Shown: in pieces, positions 1 through 9,392 of the stretch
How positions within the stretch are numbered: position 1 is the stretch's first letter
Layout: each line of letters begins with the position of its first letter
Assembly (NCBI GenBank): GCA_030039695.1
Contig: JASHVB010000321.1
Location: 1-21,892, forward strand
Length of the DNA: 21,892 nucleotides
DNA from: Acetobacteraceae bacterium
Lineage (GTDB): Bacteria; Pseudomonadota; Alphaproteobacteria; Acetobacterales; Acetobacteraceae
Direction: 5' to 3'
The notes under the pieces: generated by a model
What the model saw: only the letters and a program-made list of their open reading frames with translations
Told to the model about the DNA's origin: nothing
Database searches by the model: none
Position numbers and translations under genes: made by a program

Positions 1-928
<928 letters not shown>

Positions 929-1360
929 ATGACCGAATAGTCATCGCTGAGCGCGCCCGACAAGATCGACAGCCCGCCCGCCCGCAATCCTCATGACCCG
1001 CGCCGCCCCACCTGTTTGGCCATCGAACACCACGACAAGACCGACGAGCAGGTGACAGGGGACGTGGCGCATGCCATCGCCGGGTATGGCGTCGGTGTGA
1101 CATGCGCGACGATCACCCTGGACGAGGCCCGGGTGTGCGCGTTCAACCGGAAGCGGATGTCATGCAGGCCGAGCGACACCATCCGCAACATCCTGGAGGG
1201 CGCGATCTTCTCCGAGCCAATCATCGGCAGAACGTACCGCGACCGGTGCCACATCGGACCCAGCCGATCGTGATCGGGCGCCATGCGGACGGCGACATCG
1301 ATCGTGCCACCGAGAGGACGATCTCAGGGCCGGACAAGATCCGCCACTGTCCTGACATCG
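929..1360 (+). pseudogene. Decayed homodimeric (eukaryote-like) NADP-isocitrate dehydrogenase relic
   Basis: From 1016 the plus strand reads LAIEHHDKTDEQVT, then [20 protein letters not shown] and [17 protein letters not shown]. These match the conserved region of homodimeric class IDH (typically LGIEYRDKTDDQVT, YGVGVKCATITPDEAR, NGTIRNILGGTVFREPII). At about 1229 one base is missing. The +1-shifted frame then continues with [20 protein letters not shown] and DRATE, against the family pattern [20 protein letters not shown] and YRATD. Further upstream, ATGACC followed by GAATAGTCATC at 929-945 looks like the MTRII(W) start region, again one base short. Its 87-base distance to the 1016 segment is close to what the intact gene would have. 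Nothing recognisable remains of the C-terminal half. There are two or more frameshifts, so it is not functional. It lies head to head with the intact monomeric icd. Confidence 0.85.
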
Positions 1361-1501
1361 GTCCCCGCCAGGATTTGCCAGTCGTCGCGAAAATCGTAGT
1401 AATCGCTGGCCAGAAAGAGCTAAGCACCGCCCTGGCGCTCGGCGTGGCGCCATTCACGCGCGAACCGGACAGACCAACCATGCCGATGCCGCCGTGCGCC
1501 G

Positions 1502-4501
1502 ATGCAGCATAAGCTTGTCCGCCAGCGGCTCGGCGTGGCGCTCATCCTCATCTCCGCCGCCGGCCTGATCGCGCTGACTTGGATCGGCACGCTGAATGCC
1601 ATCGCAAGGCAGCGTGAGCAGGCCGAAGCGCGCATCGCCGCCCACGCGGAAAGTGACGCGAAGGATCTCGCAAGCGAGCTCAACCACCAGCTCCTCGACA
1701 TCGACCAAACCCTGCGCATGATGGTCGGGGCGTGGGAGTCCGACCCCGCCCAATTCGACCTGCAGGTCTGGCAGAGCCGCGCGGTGGCGCTGCACGGCAT
1801 CAGCGGCGCCATGCTGATGGTCAACGACCAGGGCCGCATCATCCAGTCCACGATCCCGGAAGCCGTCGGTGTGGATGCGAGCGGCGCCGCCAATTTTGCC
1901 TATGCGATGCAGCACGGCGACACCGACCAGCCGGCCTTCGTCGACGCGGCCGCCGTCGGTCGGGTGATGCCGCAGTGGCACATGAAGGTGGTGCGCTCGA
2001 TGCGTCATCCCGACGGTTCGTTCGCCGGCGCGATCATCGCCGACTGGCGCGTCGAGGCCATCACCCACGTCTTTGCCGCGGCCGACCTCGGCAGCCGCCC
2101 ACTGGCCGAGCTGGTCGGACTGTCGGACGGCAAGCTGCGTGCGGTCACTGGACCGCCGACCGGCGTTCCCAACGCGTCGATCACCGACACGCCGATGTTC
2201 TCCGCCCTCGAGGCCGCACCCAACGGCACCTGGATCGGTCATTCCGCGCCGGATGACGTGGAGCGGGTGCACGCATTTCAGCGCATTCCCGGGCACGACC
2301 TCGACGTGGTCGTGGGCCTCGATCTGGCGAATGCGCTGGCTCCCAACGACCAGTGGGAAGCGCAGGCGCGTGTGTTTGCCGGCTGCATTACCGTCCTCAT
2401 CGTCATCTTGGCACTGATCCTGATCCGCAGCGGTCAGAAGGCGCGCCAGCGCCAGGACATGCTGACCTCCGAGCGCACTGTGCTGGTCGCTGCCAACGAG
2501 GAGCTCGAACTCGCCAAATCGCTCGCCGACGCCAAGACAGCGCAGCTCGAAGCCACGCTGAACGGCATGTCTGACGGCGTGTCGATGGTGGATGCCCAGC
2601 TCTGCCTGGTGGAATGGAACAGTCTCTTTCCCGCACTTGCTGGTGTGCCGGAGCACATTCTGCGCGTCGGGCTGCCGATGGAGGATATCCTGCGCGCGCA
2701 GGCGCGGGCCGGACAATTCGGTGCGGTGGACGTGGAGGCTGAGGTGGCTCGGCGCATGGCCACCCTGCGCTCGAGCAATAACACGGGTGTCGTGGAGCGG
2801 GTGCGCCCCGATGGCCGTACACTGGAGCTGCGCCGCAACCGCATGCCCGACGGCGGCTTTGTCACACTCTACAGCGATGTGACCGCGCGCAAGCAGGCGG
2901 AGACCGCCCTGCGCGAGGCACGCCGCGCCGCCGAGGCGGCAACCGAGGCCAAGTCCCGCTTCACCGCGATTGTCAGCCATGAGATCCGCACACCGCTGAG
3001 CGCCCTACTCAGCACGCTGACGCTGCTGGCCGATGGCGGTCTGACCCCGCCGCAACAGGCATTGCTATCGATGGCACGACAGTCGGGTGACGCGCTGCAG
3101 GGTCTGATCAACGACATCCTCGCGATGTCGCGCATGGAAGCCGGCCAGCTCTCCCTCCGTCCGAGTGCGTTCGACCTGCGCATCCTGCTCGATGGCGTGG
3201 TCGCGATGTTCGGCTCCCAGGCAACGGATCGCGGCATCACGCTGCGACTGGCTGTCTCCCCGGATCTGCCGGCGGAGCTGTACGCCGACCCGGGCCGCGT
3301 CCGGCAGGTGCTGATCAATCTGCTCTCCAACGCGGTGAAGTTCAGCCGGGCGGGCGTTGTTGGCGTGCTGGCGCGTCAGGTGCATGACCTCTCCGGCCGC
3401 GCCCTGCTGCACATCGCAGTGCGCGACCGTGGCCCGGTGATCGAGGCGGAGGGCCGGGCGCGCTTGTTCCGGCCGTTCTCCCGCCTGGATCAGCCAGGCG
3501 GCGAGGATTCGCCCGGTTCGGGCCTTGGCCTCGCGATCTGTCGCCAGATCGTCTCGCTGATGGATGGCGAGATCGGTTGTGACCCATGGACTGTACCTGG
3601 TTCCGGGCCGGCGGATGCGGTGCGCGCCGCGGGCAACGAGTTCTGGGTGCGCCTGCCGATCGTGCTGCCGCCCGAGGGCGTGCGTCCGTCGCCGCTCTTG
3701 CCGCCGCTGCCGGCCAAACGCTTCCTCCCGCGGACGCGCATCCTGCTCGTCGAGGATATTCTCGCCAATCAGCTTGTCACTGCGACGCTGCTGCGCCGCG
3801 AGGGCCACATGGTGGACGTCGCCGGCGATGGCGAGGCTGCTTCGCGCACCGTCGCGACCCGCCCGTACGACCTGGTGTTCATGGATATTTTCATGCCGGG
3901 TATGAATGGTCTCGAGGTCGCGCGCCGCATTCGTGCCCTGCCGCCGCCCGCCGGCAGGGTCCCGATCATCGCGCTCACCGCCAATGTCTCCGCCGACGAC
4001 CAGCAAATGTGCCGCGAGGCCGGTATGAACGGGGTGCTCGACAAGCCTGTCGCGCTGCCCGAGCTGCTGGATGCCCTGACCACGTGCGTGTGGCGTGGCA
4101 TCCCGGAGCGCCTGGCCGGGCAGGCTGCTCCGCCGCCATGGCCAGAGGCGGGACCGGTCCTGGCCGACGATCGCGTCGGCGAGCTGCGCCGCAGCCTGCC
4201 CGCAGATCTCCTCGGCGGCATGGTCGAGGAATGCCTCATCGATTTGCATGCTCGCCTGCGGGCGTTGCGCCGTGCCCTGGCCTCTGGCGGCAGGGAGGAG
4301 GTCGTGGCGCAGGCTCACGCCATGGTGGGTATGGCGGCCGGGTACGGCATGGCAGCGCTTGAGGCCCGGCTGCGCGCGCTGATGAGAGCCGCACATCGCG
4401 GCGACAACGCTGCCGCCGCGACCCTTGCCGATGCGCTGGACGCCGACCTGACCCGTGCCGCCGCCGCGCTGCGCGGCACGTTGGCGATCGAGACAGTGTA
4501 G
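1502..4501 (+). CDS. Membrane hybrid sensor histidine kinase (sensor-PAS-HisKA-HATPase-REC-HPt)
   Basis: A 999-residue two-component phosphorelay protein of the inner membrane. Order: TM1 about 8-30; a periplasmic sensor of about 255 residues (Cache/PDC-like by layout, not proven); TM2 about 290-310; a coiled-coil linker; a PAS-like domain about 345-465; HisKA with SHEIRTPLSALLS (phospho-His about 493); HATPase with the N box NLLSNAVKFS (about 610) and G box GSGLGLAIC (about 672). A receiver domain follows (LLVEDILANQ, phospho-Asp about 795 in FMDIFMPGMNG, Lys in LDKPV), then a C-terminal HPt domain (QAHAMVGMAAGYGM, His about 939). All phosphorelay residues appear intact. No separate response regulator lies beside it, so the output partner is unknown. 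The ATG at 1502 has no clear Shine-Dalgarno; the TM1 placement supports it. The gene begins just downstream of the IDH relic. Ligand unknown. Confidence 0.93.
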   Translation: MQHKLVRQRLGVALILISAAGLIALTWIGTLNAIARQREQAEARIAAHAESDAKDLASELNHQLLDIDQTLRMMVGAWESDPAQFDLQVWQSRAVALHGISGAMLMVNDQGRIIQSTIPEAVGVDASGAANFAYAMQHGDTDQPAFVDAAAVGRVMPQWHMKVVRSMRHPDGSFAGAIIADWRVEAITHVFAAADLGSRPLAELVGLSDGKLRAVTGPPTGVPNASITDTPMFSALEAAPNGTWIGHSAPDDVERVHAFQRIPGHDLDVVVGLDLANALAPNDQWEAQARVFAGCITVLIVILALILIRSGQKARQRQDMLTSERTVLVAANEELELAKSLADAKTAQLEATLNGMSDGVSMVDAQLCLVEWNSLFPALAGVPEHILRVGLPMEDILRAQARAGQFGAVDVEAEVARRMATLRSSNNTGVVERVRPDGRTLELRRNRMPDGGFVTLYSDVTARKQAETALREARRAAEAATEAKSRFTAIVSHEIRTPLSALLSTLTLLADGGLTPPQQALLSMARQSGDALQGLINDILAMSRMEAGQLSLRPSAFDLRILLDGVVAMFGSQATDRGITLRLAVSPDLPAELYADPGRVRQVLINLLSNAVKFSRAGVVGVLARQVHDLSGRALLHIAVRDRGPVIEAEGRARLFRPFSRLDQPGGEDSPGSGLGLAICRQIVSLMDGEIGCDPWTVPGSGPADAVRAAGNEFWVRLPIVLPPEGVRPSPLLPPLPAKRFLPRTRILLVEDILANQLVTATLLRREGHMVDVAGDGEAASRTVATRPYDLVFMDIFMPGMNGLEVARRIRALPPPAGRVPIIALTANVSADDQQMCREAGMNGVLDKPVALPELLDALTTCVWRGIPERLAGQAAPPPWPEAGPVLADDRVGELRRSLPADLLGGMVEECLIDLHARLRALRRALASGGREEVVAQAHAMVGMAAGYGMAALEARLRALMRAAHRGDNAAAATLADALDADLTRAAAALRGTLAIETV

Positions 4502-4930
4502 CGCCGTCCAGTGGTTCTCAACCGCTGCACGCAATGATGCATCGCATGTTGGCATCGCGTTTGTTGTGTCCTCGGTGGACAAGACTTCTCCGCAGCGATC
4601 GTCCGCGCAGCGCGTGTGCTGGCCCGGCGTGACGCCCCACGGCGAGACGCGAGCATCCGGCTGCAGCGTTACCGGCATCGCCGTCCATGGGCCGGTTTTG
4701 AGCGCCTGTCCCAGGCCTGCGCCCAGTCTCGATCAAACGTTAGGCATATGAGTATGTTATGACGAAGTATGCACACGATGTGTGCGCAATTTCGACTGGT
4801 CAACTGAGATCTCTGCCTATATAGTGGCCACACGCTTCGGCTGTCCTCCCACGCATCGTACGGCGCCGAGAGACCGCCTCGGGTGGCCGACAGCGATGTG
4901 AACCGCTCGGCCACCAGCACATTGAGGATC
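4502..4930. other. Intergenic region with probable promoter of the PotBCD-type operon
   Basis: The first 230 bases are GC-rich with no credible gene; small frames on both strands show no family resemblance or ribosome-binding site. The interval 4735-4830 is distinctly AT-richer than its surroundings. It contains the perfect palindrome described separately and a TATATA box at 4818-4823. I infer that it holds the promoter for the transporter operon starting at about 4931. No good -35 element at the right spacing was found. Confidence 0.45.
4771..4785. promoter_or_regulatory. Perfect inverted repeat GCACAC-GAT-GTGTGC, candidate operator
   Basis: Six-base arms with a three-base centre form a perfect 15-bp palindrome inside the AT-rich block about 145 bases upstream of the permease start. 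The size and symmetry suit a dimeric regulator such as a GntR- or LacI-type protein, but the regulator is not in the window. Operator function is inferred from symmetry and position only. Confidence 0.35.
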
Positions 4931-5863
4931 ATGGCTACCGCAGAGAACGCCGTATCGCCGCGGATCGAAACGCGCCACGGCGATGCCGCACCGATGAGAT
5001 CCGGGGTGGCCAGTCGGCGGACATGGCGCATTGCCACCTTCGGAGTTCCGCCGCTGCTACTCTTGGCGCCTCTGCTGCTGGTGCTCGGCGTGCTCTATGC
5101 GTTTCCCGTCCTGGCAATGATGTGGCGCAGCATCGCCGAACCACATTTCACCACGGCGCATTACGCGGCGTTGTTCTCCTCCGGTATTTACCTCGTGGTC
5201 TTTGGAATCACGCTGCGCATCGGCCTCGTCACCACCGGGGCTGCTCTGCTGCTCGGCTATCCGGTGGCCTACCTCCTAGCCCGGCTGCCACAGGCGCGCG
5301 CCAACCTGGTGCTGATCGCGGTGCTGCTGCCGTTCTGGACCAGCATCCTGGTACGCACCTACGCCTGGATGGTGCTGCTCGGCCGGCATGGCATCATCAA
5401 TCAGGCGTTGCTGGCGTTCGGGCTGATCCAGTTCCCGCTGCGCTTGCTCAACACCACCTTCGCGGTCGACGTAGCGATGGTTCACGTCCTGCTGCCGTTC
5501 ATGATCCTGCCACTCTACGCGACGTTGCGCGGGATCGACCCGGTGCTCGCCCAGGCCGCCGCCAGCCTGGGCGCGCCACCGGCCGCCGCGTTCCGCCAGG
5601 TGGTGCTGCCGCTCAGCCTGCCCGGCGTGTACGCCGGATGCCTATTGGTATTCATCCTGGCGATCGGTTTTTTCATCACGCCCGCGCTGGTCGGCGGACC
5701 GCGCGACCTGATGATCTCGATGTTGATCCAACAGCAGGTCGAGCTGCTGCACTGGCCCTTCGCCGCCGCCCTTGCCGTCGTTTTGTTGCTGGTCGCGGTG
5801 GGCAGCTTCGCCGTACTGACCAAGGCACTGGGCGTCGAACGTCTGTTCGGTCGTGCTACGTAA
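4931..5863 (+). CDS. ABC transporter permease, PotB-like (spermidine/putrescine type)
   Basis: Inner-membrane subunit of an ABC importer of the polyamine/opine/ferric-type family (COG1176-like). It has about six hydrophobic segments, beginning with PPLLLLAPLLLVLGVLYAFP. The PotB-type SILVRTYAWMVLLGRHGIIN region follows, and the EAA loop that contacts the ATPase reads QAAASLGAPPAAAFRQVVLP. With the ATG at 4931 the protein is 310 residues, typical for the family. The same frame is open to a GTG at 4883, which would give 326 residues. GAGG lies only three bases before the ATG, so the start is not settled. Its stop codon overlaps the next permease start by one base (TAATG), so the two are translationally coupled. 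The substrate cannot be read from the permease. Confidence 0.9.
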   Translation: MATAENAVSPRIETRHGDAAPMRSGVASRRTWRIATFGVPPLLLLAPLLLVLGVLYAFPVLAMMWRSIAEPHFTTAHYAALFSSGIYLVVFGITLRIGLVTTGAALLLGYPVAYLLARLPQARANLVLIAVLLPFWTSILVRTYAWMVLLGRHGIINQALLAFGLIQFPLRLLNTTFAVDVAMVHVLLPFMILPLYATLRGIDPVLAQAAASLGAPPAAAFRQVVLPLSLPGVYAGCLLVFILAIGFFITPALVGGPRDLMISMLIQQQVELLHWPFAAALAVVLLLVAVGSFAVLTKALGVERLFGRAT

Positions 5864-6684
5864 TGAACAGCCGTAACGCAGCCCCGATCCATCCAGCGGT
5901 CGCCCTCGTGGCGGTACTGACGCTGGTGTACCTGGCCCTGCCGATCTTCGTCGTGATCCCGCTGTCGTTCTCTTCGGGCGAGTACCTGTCGTTCCCGCCG
6001 CCGGGTTTCAGCCTGCGGTGGTACGGGCGCTTCCTGGCCGACCCGACCTGGACCGGGGCGGCATTGCTCAGCCTCTGGGTTGGGCTGACGGTGACCGTGC
6101 TGGCGGTGCTGCTTGGCACGCCGGCGGCCTTCGCCCTGGTGCGCGGCCGCATTCCTGGCGCGCGGCTGATCAACGGCTTCATCCTGACGCCGGTCATCGT
6201 ACCCGGCATCATCGTCGCCATCGGCGTATATTTCTTCTATGCGCGCATCGGTCTGATCGGCAGCGCGCTCGGACTGATCCTCGCCCATACCTGCCTGGCA
6301 GTACCGTTTGTCGTCATCAATGTGTCGGCCACACTCCATGGCTTCGACGAACGGCTGGAACATGCGGCAATGAGCCTCGGCGCGACACCGTGGGCGACCT
6401 TCCGCCAGGTCACGCTCCCCTTGATCCGGCCTGGTATCTTCGCCGGCGCGGTGTTCGCCTTCATCACGTCGTTCGATGAGCTGCTGGTGGCATTGTTCGT
6501 GTCCGGTAGCACGGCGGTGACCTTACCGCGGCTGATGTGGGACCAGATGCGGTTCAACATCGAGCCGACGATCGCCGCCGTCTCCACACTGCTGATCGCC
6601 TGCACGACGCTGCTGCTGTTTTCCGCTGAATTGCTGCGCCGGCGCAGCGTCCGGCTGCGCAGCGGCTTGCGCAGCCCAGCATAG
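5863..6684 (+). CDS. ABC transporter permease, PotC-like (spermidine/putrescine type)
   Basis: Second inner-membrane subunit, 273 residues. It opens with an N-terminal TM (VALVAVLTLVYLALPIFVV) followed by PLSFSSGEYLSFPPPGFSLR, a hallmark of PotC-like permeases. The EAA loop is HAAMSLGATPWATFRQVTLP, and FAFITSFDELLVALFVSG follows, also a family signature. The ATG at 5863 overlaps the stop of the upstream permease (TAATG). A longer open frame beginning at 5023 exists but is only a shadow of the upstream permease. Only 32 bases separate the stop from the binding-protein gene, so all three form one operon. The domain and family call is firm; the substrate is unknown. Confidence 0.93.
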   Translation: MNSRNAAPIHPAVALVAVLTLVYLALPIFVVIPLSFSSGEYLSFPPPGFSLRWYGRFLADPTWTGAALLSLWVGLTVTVLAVLLGTPAAFALVRGRIPGARLINGFILTPVIVPGIIVAIGVYFFYARIGLIGSALGLILAHTCLAVPFVVINVSATLHGFDERLEHAAMSLGATPWATFRQVTLPLIRPGIFAGAVFAFITSFDELLVALFVSGSTAVTLPRLMWDQMRFNIEPTIAAVSTLLIACTTLLLFSAELLRRRSVRLRSGLRSPA

Positions 6685-6716
6685 AATCCAGCCACAACAA
6701 CAAAACAGGAGGCCTC

Positions 6717-7913
6717 ATGTCGAAACAACCACCGGCCGCGCTGACGCGCCAGATCGTCCAGGCCGCGGCTGCCCCGCCGCATGTGGCTGACTTCCGCCGC
6801 CGCGAGCTGATCGCCGCGGCCGGGCGCTTCGGCTTCGGCGCCGCGGCTATGGCGGCGCTGACCGTACCGCTGGCGTTTCCCGCCTTCGCCGCGCCGGCCG
6901 TGAAACTACCCGAGATGACCTCGGTGCCGGCCGATCTGAAGGGTCAGGGCGAGGTGCGCGTTTGTTCGTACGGGGGTGCGTTCCAGGCCGCGCAGCGCGA
7001 GGCCTACTTCAAGCCGTTCGAGAAACTGTGCGGCGTCAAGGTGATCGAGTCTGAAGGACCAGATGTCGCGAAGGTGAAGGCGATGGTCGACACCAAGACC
7101 ATCGAATACGATATCGGTGAATTCGACCGTGGCGACGTGATCAATCTGCTCAACAAGGGCGACTACTGGGAGACGATCGACTGGAAATTGTTCGACACGG
7201 CGCACATCGCACCGCTGTACCGCTTCAAATACGCGGTCGACATGCTCCCCTATTCAGAAGTCTTGGCGTACCGTAGCGACGTGTTCAAGGGGGCGCAGCC
7301 GGATGGATGGAAGGATTTCTGGGACGTCAAGAAATTCCCCGGACCACGCACCCTGACCTCTGGCACGGGTGGACTTGTTCCGGAACTCGAATTTGCGCAA
7401 TTCGCGGCGGGAACGCCCAAGGACAAGATCTATCCCATCGACATCGATGCGGCCTATGCAAGTCTCGCGACGATCCGCCCCGATGTGGTCAAATGGTGGG
7501 ATGCCGGTGCCATTCCGGCGCAAATGCTGAACGATAAGGATGTCGTGATGGCATCCGCCTGGAACGGCCGCATCGCGGCGATTCAGGCAACCGGCGCGCC
7601 GGTGAACATCGCGTGGAACGACGGTTTGCTCAAGCGCGACTGCTGGGCGATTGTGAAGGGCTCGCCCAATCGCGAGAACGCCGAGAAATTCTGTGCCTTC
7701 ATCACCCTGCCGATCTCGCAGGCACGGCTCTCGATGCTGATCCCGTACGGCTTCGTCAATAGCTTGGCAACCAAGTACATCCCACCGGAGAGGCTGGCGG
7801 TATTGCCGACGGCACCGGCAATCGCGAAGCATCTTCTGATCTACGATTCGGCATGGTGGGCGAAGAACCGCGACGCCGTGCTGGCGAAGTGGCCGGGGTT
7901 CCTGCTGGGTTAG
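6717..7913 (+). CDS. ABC transporter periplasmic binding protein, PotD/PotF-like
   Basis: Periplasmic solute receptor of the same importer, 398 residues (COG0687-like). The start is secure: AGGAGG lies five bases before the ATG. The N-terminus is long and carries a twin-arginine-like motif, RRRELIAAAG at about 27-36. A hydrophobic stretch follows, ending AFPAFAAPA, so Tat export is possible. The mature part begins GEVRVCSYGGAFQAAQREAY and contains the MLPYSEVLAYRSDVF segment, which corresponds to the family's hinge region. The late KGSPNRENAEKFCAFITLP segment is also typical. The substrate may be a polyamine or another small cationic or organic compound; the sequence alone does not decide. 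Transcribed with the two permeases upstream; the ATPase is encoded about 2.7 kb further on the other strand. Confidence 0.92.
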   Translation: MSKQPPAALTRQIVQAAAAPPHVADFRRRELIAAAGRFGFGAAAMAALTVPLAFPAFAAPAVKLPEMTSVPADLKGQGEVRVCSYGGAFQAAQREAYFKPFEKLCGVKVIESEGPDVAKVKAMVDTKTIEYDIGEFDRGDVINLLNKGDYWETIDWKLFDTAHIAPLYRFKYAVDMLPYSEVLAYRSDVFKGAQPDGWKDFWDVKKFPGPRTLTSGTGGLVPELEFAQFAAGTPKDKIYPIDIDAAYASLATIRPDVVKWWDAGAIPAQMLNDKDVVMASAWNGRIAAIQATGAPVNIAWNDGLLKRDCWAIVKGSPNRENAEKFCAFITLPISQARLSMLIPYGFVNSLATKYIPPERLAVLPTAPAIAKHLLIYDSAWWAKNRDAVLAKWPGFLLG

Positions 7914-7930
7914 AATGCCTCGTGCGCGGT

Positions 7931-8035
7931 GTCATTGCGAAACCCGCAGGGCCGAAGCCATCTCGTTGGGCTGCTCGCACCGCCAGTGCGTCACCCCAGT
8001 TGAATTGCTTCGTCGCTTTGCCCCTGGCAACGACG
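7931..8035. repeat. REP-like imperfect palindromic element between convergent genes
   Basis: The left end begins GTCATTGCGA and runs to CGAAGCCATCTC at about 7964. The right arm at 8002-8035 reads GAATTGCTTCGTCGC and ends GGCAACGACG. The reverse complement of the right arm matches the left arm at both ends (GTCRTTGC and CGAAGCMATYTC). The type resembles the dispersed 'tcattgcgagcgaagcgaagcaatc' palindromes common between genes in alphaproteobacteria. It fills the gap between the binding-protein stop (7913) and the monooxygenase stop (8079). It could therefore act as a bidirectional terminator or mRNA stabiliser, which is an inference. Confidence 0.65.
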
Positions 8036-8078
8036 GGAGAGAGGCGTCGCAGCTCGTGTCGTCGGGCAAAGCGGCAGC

Positions 8079-9392
8079 TCAGAATTCCCGCAGATTGTCG
8101 CGAAACTGCGCGTGCGCGTAACTGGCTCGAGTGAGACCACGGGATTGCAACACGGGAACCAGCCCGTCCTCCACTTCAGCCAGCGCGCGACGACTCACGT
8201 CGGATAATGAGAACAAAAAGCCGTCGCCGCCAACTTCCTCCATTGCTTCGGCCATCTGCAACGCGACCGCTTCCGGCGTGCCGATCAATTCCACGGACAG
8301 TGCGGTCGTGTTGTAGTCCTCCATCAACTCGCGCAGAGTCTTGCCCGGTGCGCGTGCGGTGAACTCGTCGAGCGTCTGCTGATGGCCGTTGGTCTTCAGG
8401 CTACCGAGCGGCTGATCCAGATCGAACTGGCCGAAATCGATGTTGGTGATCTTGCCGAGGAACGCCAGGCGCTGCGGCAGTTGCTGGCGGGCTCGTTCGA
8501 TGCGCGGGTGGCGGCGCTCCTCGGCTTCCGCTTCGGTCCGCGCGATGATCGGTGCAACCATAAACAACACTTTGCAGTCGTCGGGGTCGCGGCCGCAGGC
8601 GGCCATGTGGCGGCGTACGTCGTCGCGATAGGCCTTCATCGCCGCGATTCCCTTGGTATGGGCGACGATGGTGTCGGCGTGTTGCGCCGCGAAGCGGCGT
8701 CCGCGCACGGAACCTCCGGCCTGGGCGATCACCGGCTGGCCTTGTGGGCAAGGGCCGGAGTTCAGCGGACCACGCGTTGTGTAGAACTGGCCTTCATGGT
8801 TCACCGCGTGGACCTTCGCGGGATCCACGAGGATGCCGCTCTGCCGATCGGCGACGATCGCGCCGGGTTCCCAGGAATGCCATAATGCCTGCACGACCTG
8901 CATGTATTCGTCGGCCATCTCGTAGCGCAGGTCGTGCTCCGGCATGCCTTTCATGCCGAAATTCATTGCCGCGAAGTCTGAGCTGCCGGTAACGACGTTC
9001 CAGCCGATGCGGCCCTGCGACACCTGGTCGAGCGTGGCCACCAGCCGTGCAAGTAAATAGGGTGGATAGGCGAACGTGCCGAAGGTCGGGACGATGCCGA
9101 TGCGCGACGTGACGGTGGTCATCAGCGCCGCCACCACCGACGGGTCCTGTCGCGGCACCGCGATGCCGTGCTTCAGATAGAGCGCGGTGGAGGCTTTGTA
9201 GCTCTCGCCGACATAGGAGCTGTCCTCGAGCAGGATGTAGTCGAAGCAGGCACGTTCCAGACAGCGCGCCATGTCGAGGAACAGCTCGGGGACCATCCAG
9301 TTGGTGCCGATATGGCCGGTCCAGGGTTCGCCCCAGGCCTGCGCGCTGGAGCCTTGCAGGAACCAGGCGAGGTGGAAAGGCCGTGCTGTCAT
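8079..9392 (-). CDS. FMN-dependent monooxygenase of the NtaA/SnaA/DszA (luciferase-like) family
   Basis: Cytosolic two-component flavin monooxygenase, 437 residues, near the usual 430-470. It uses FMNH2 supplied by a separate reductase (none in the window) and O2 to oxidise a small organic substrate. Relatives act on nitrilotriacetate, EDTA, dibenzothiophene sulfone and other C-N or C-S compounds. Signatures: the N-terminal HLAWFLQGSSAQAW, FDYILLEDSSYV, and the diagnostic RIGWNVVTGSSDFAAMNFG at about 130-150. HEGQFYTTRGPLNSGP and QPVIAQAGGSVRGRRFAA are the typical later blocks. AAGGAG precedes the ATG at 9392. It is co-oriented with and downstream of the PotA-type ATPase, so the imported compound may be its substrate. 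It is not obviously SmoC, the SsuD-type sulfoquinovose monooxygenase. Family secure, substrate unknown. Confidence 0.92.
   Translation of the reverse strand: MTARPFHLAWFLQGSSAQAWGEPWTGHIGTNWMVPELFLDMARCLERACFDYILLEDSSYVGESYKASTALYLKHGIAVPRQDPSVVAALMTTVTSRIGIVPTFGTFAYPPYLLARLVATLDQVSQGRIGWNVVTGSSDFAAMNFGMKGMPEHDLRYEMADEYMQVVQALWHSWEPGAIVADRQSGILVDPAKVHAVNHEGQFYTTRGPLNSGPCPQGQPVIAQAGGSVRGRRFAAQHADTIVAHTKGIAAMKAYRDDVRRHMAACGRDPDDCKVLFMVAPIIARTEAEAEERRHPRIERARQQLPQRLAFLGKITNIDFGQFDLDQPLGSLKTNGHQQTLDEFTARAPGKTLRELMEDYNTTALSVELIGTPEAVALQMAEAMEEVGGDGFLFSLSDVSRRALAEVEDGLVPVLQSRGLTRASYAHAQFRDNLREF

Noticed and set aside
1454..2980. Long minus-strand open frame (508 codons) opposite the histidine kinase
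   Set aside because: Its product is rich in His, Arg and Gly with no domain, as expected for the antisense of a GC-rich gene, and the plus-strand frame carries a complete kinase.
3065..4678. Minus-strand open frame of 537 codons opposite kinase, receiver and HPt domains
   Set aside because: Antisense shadow; no family resemblance, no ribosome-binding site.
5023..6684. 553-codon plus-strand frame read as one protein
   Set aside because: Only the part from ATG 5863 is a PotC-like permease; the upstream part is an out-of-frame shadow of the PotB-like gene.
8079..9392. Assignment of the monooxygenase as SmoC, the sulfoquinovose monooxygenase
   Set aside because: The signature GWNVVTGSSDFAAMNFG and 437-residue length fit the NtaA/SnaA/DszA branch rather than the SsuD/SmoC branch, and it is paired with a polyamine-type ATPase.
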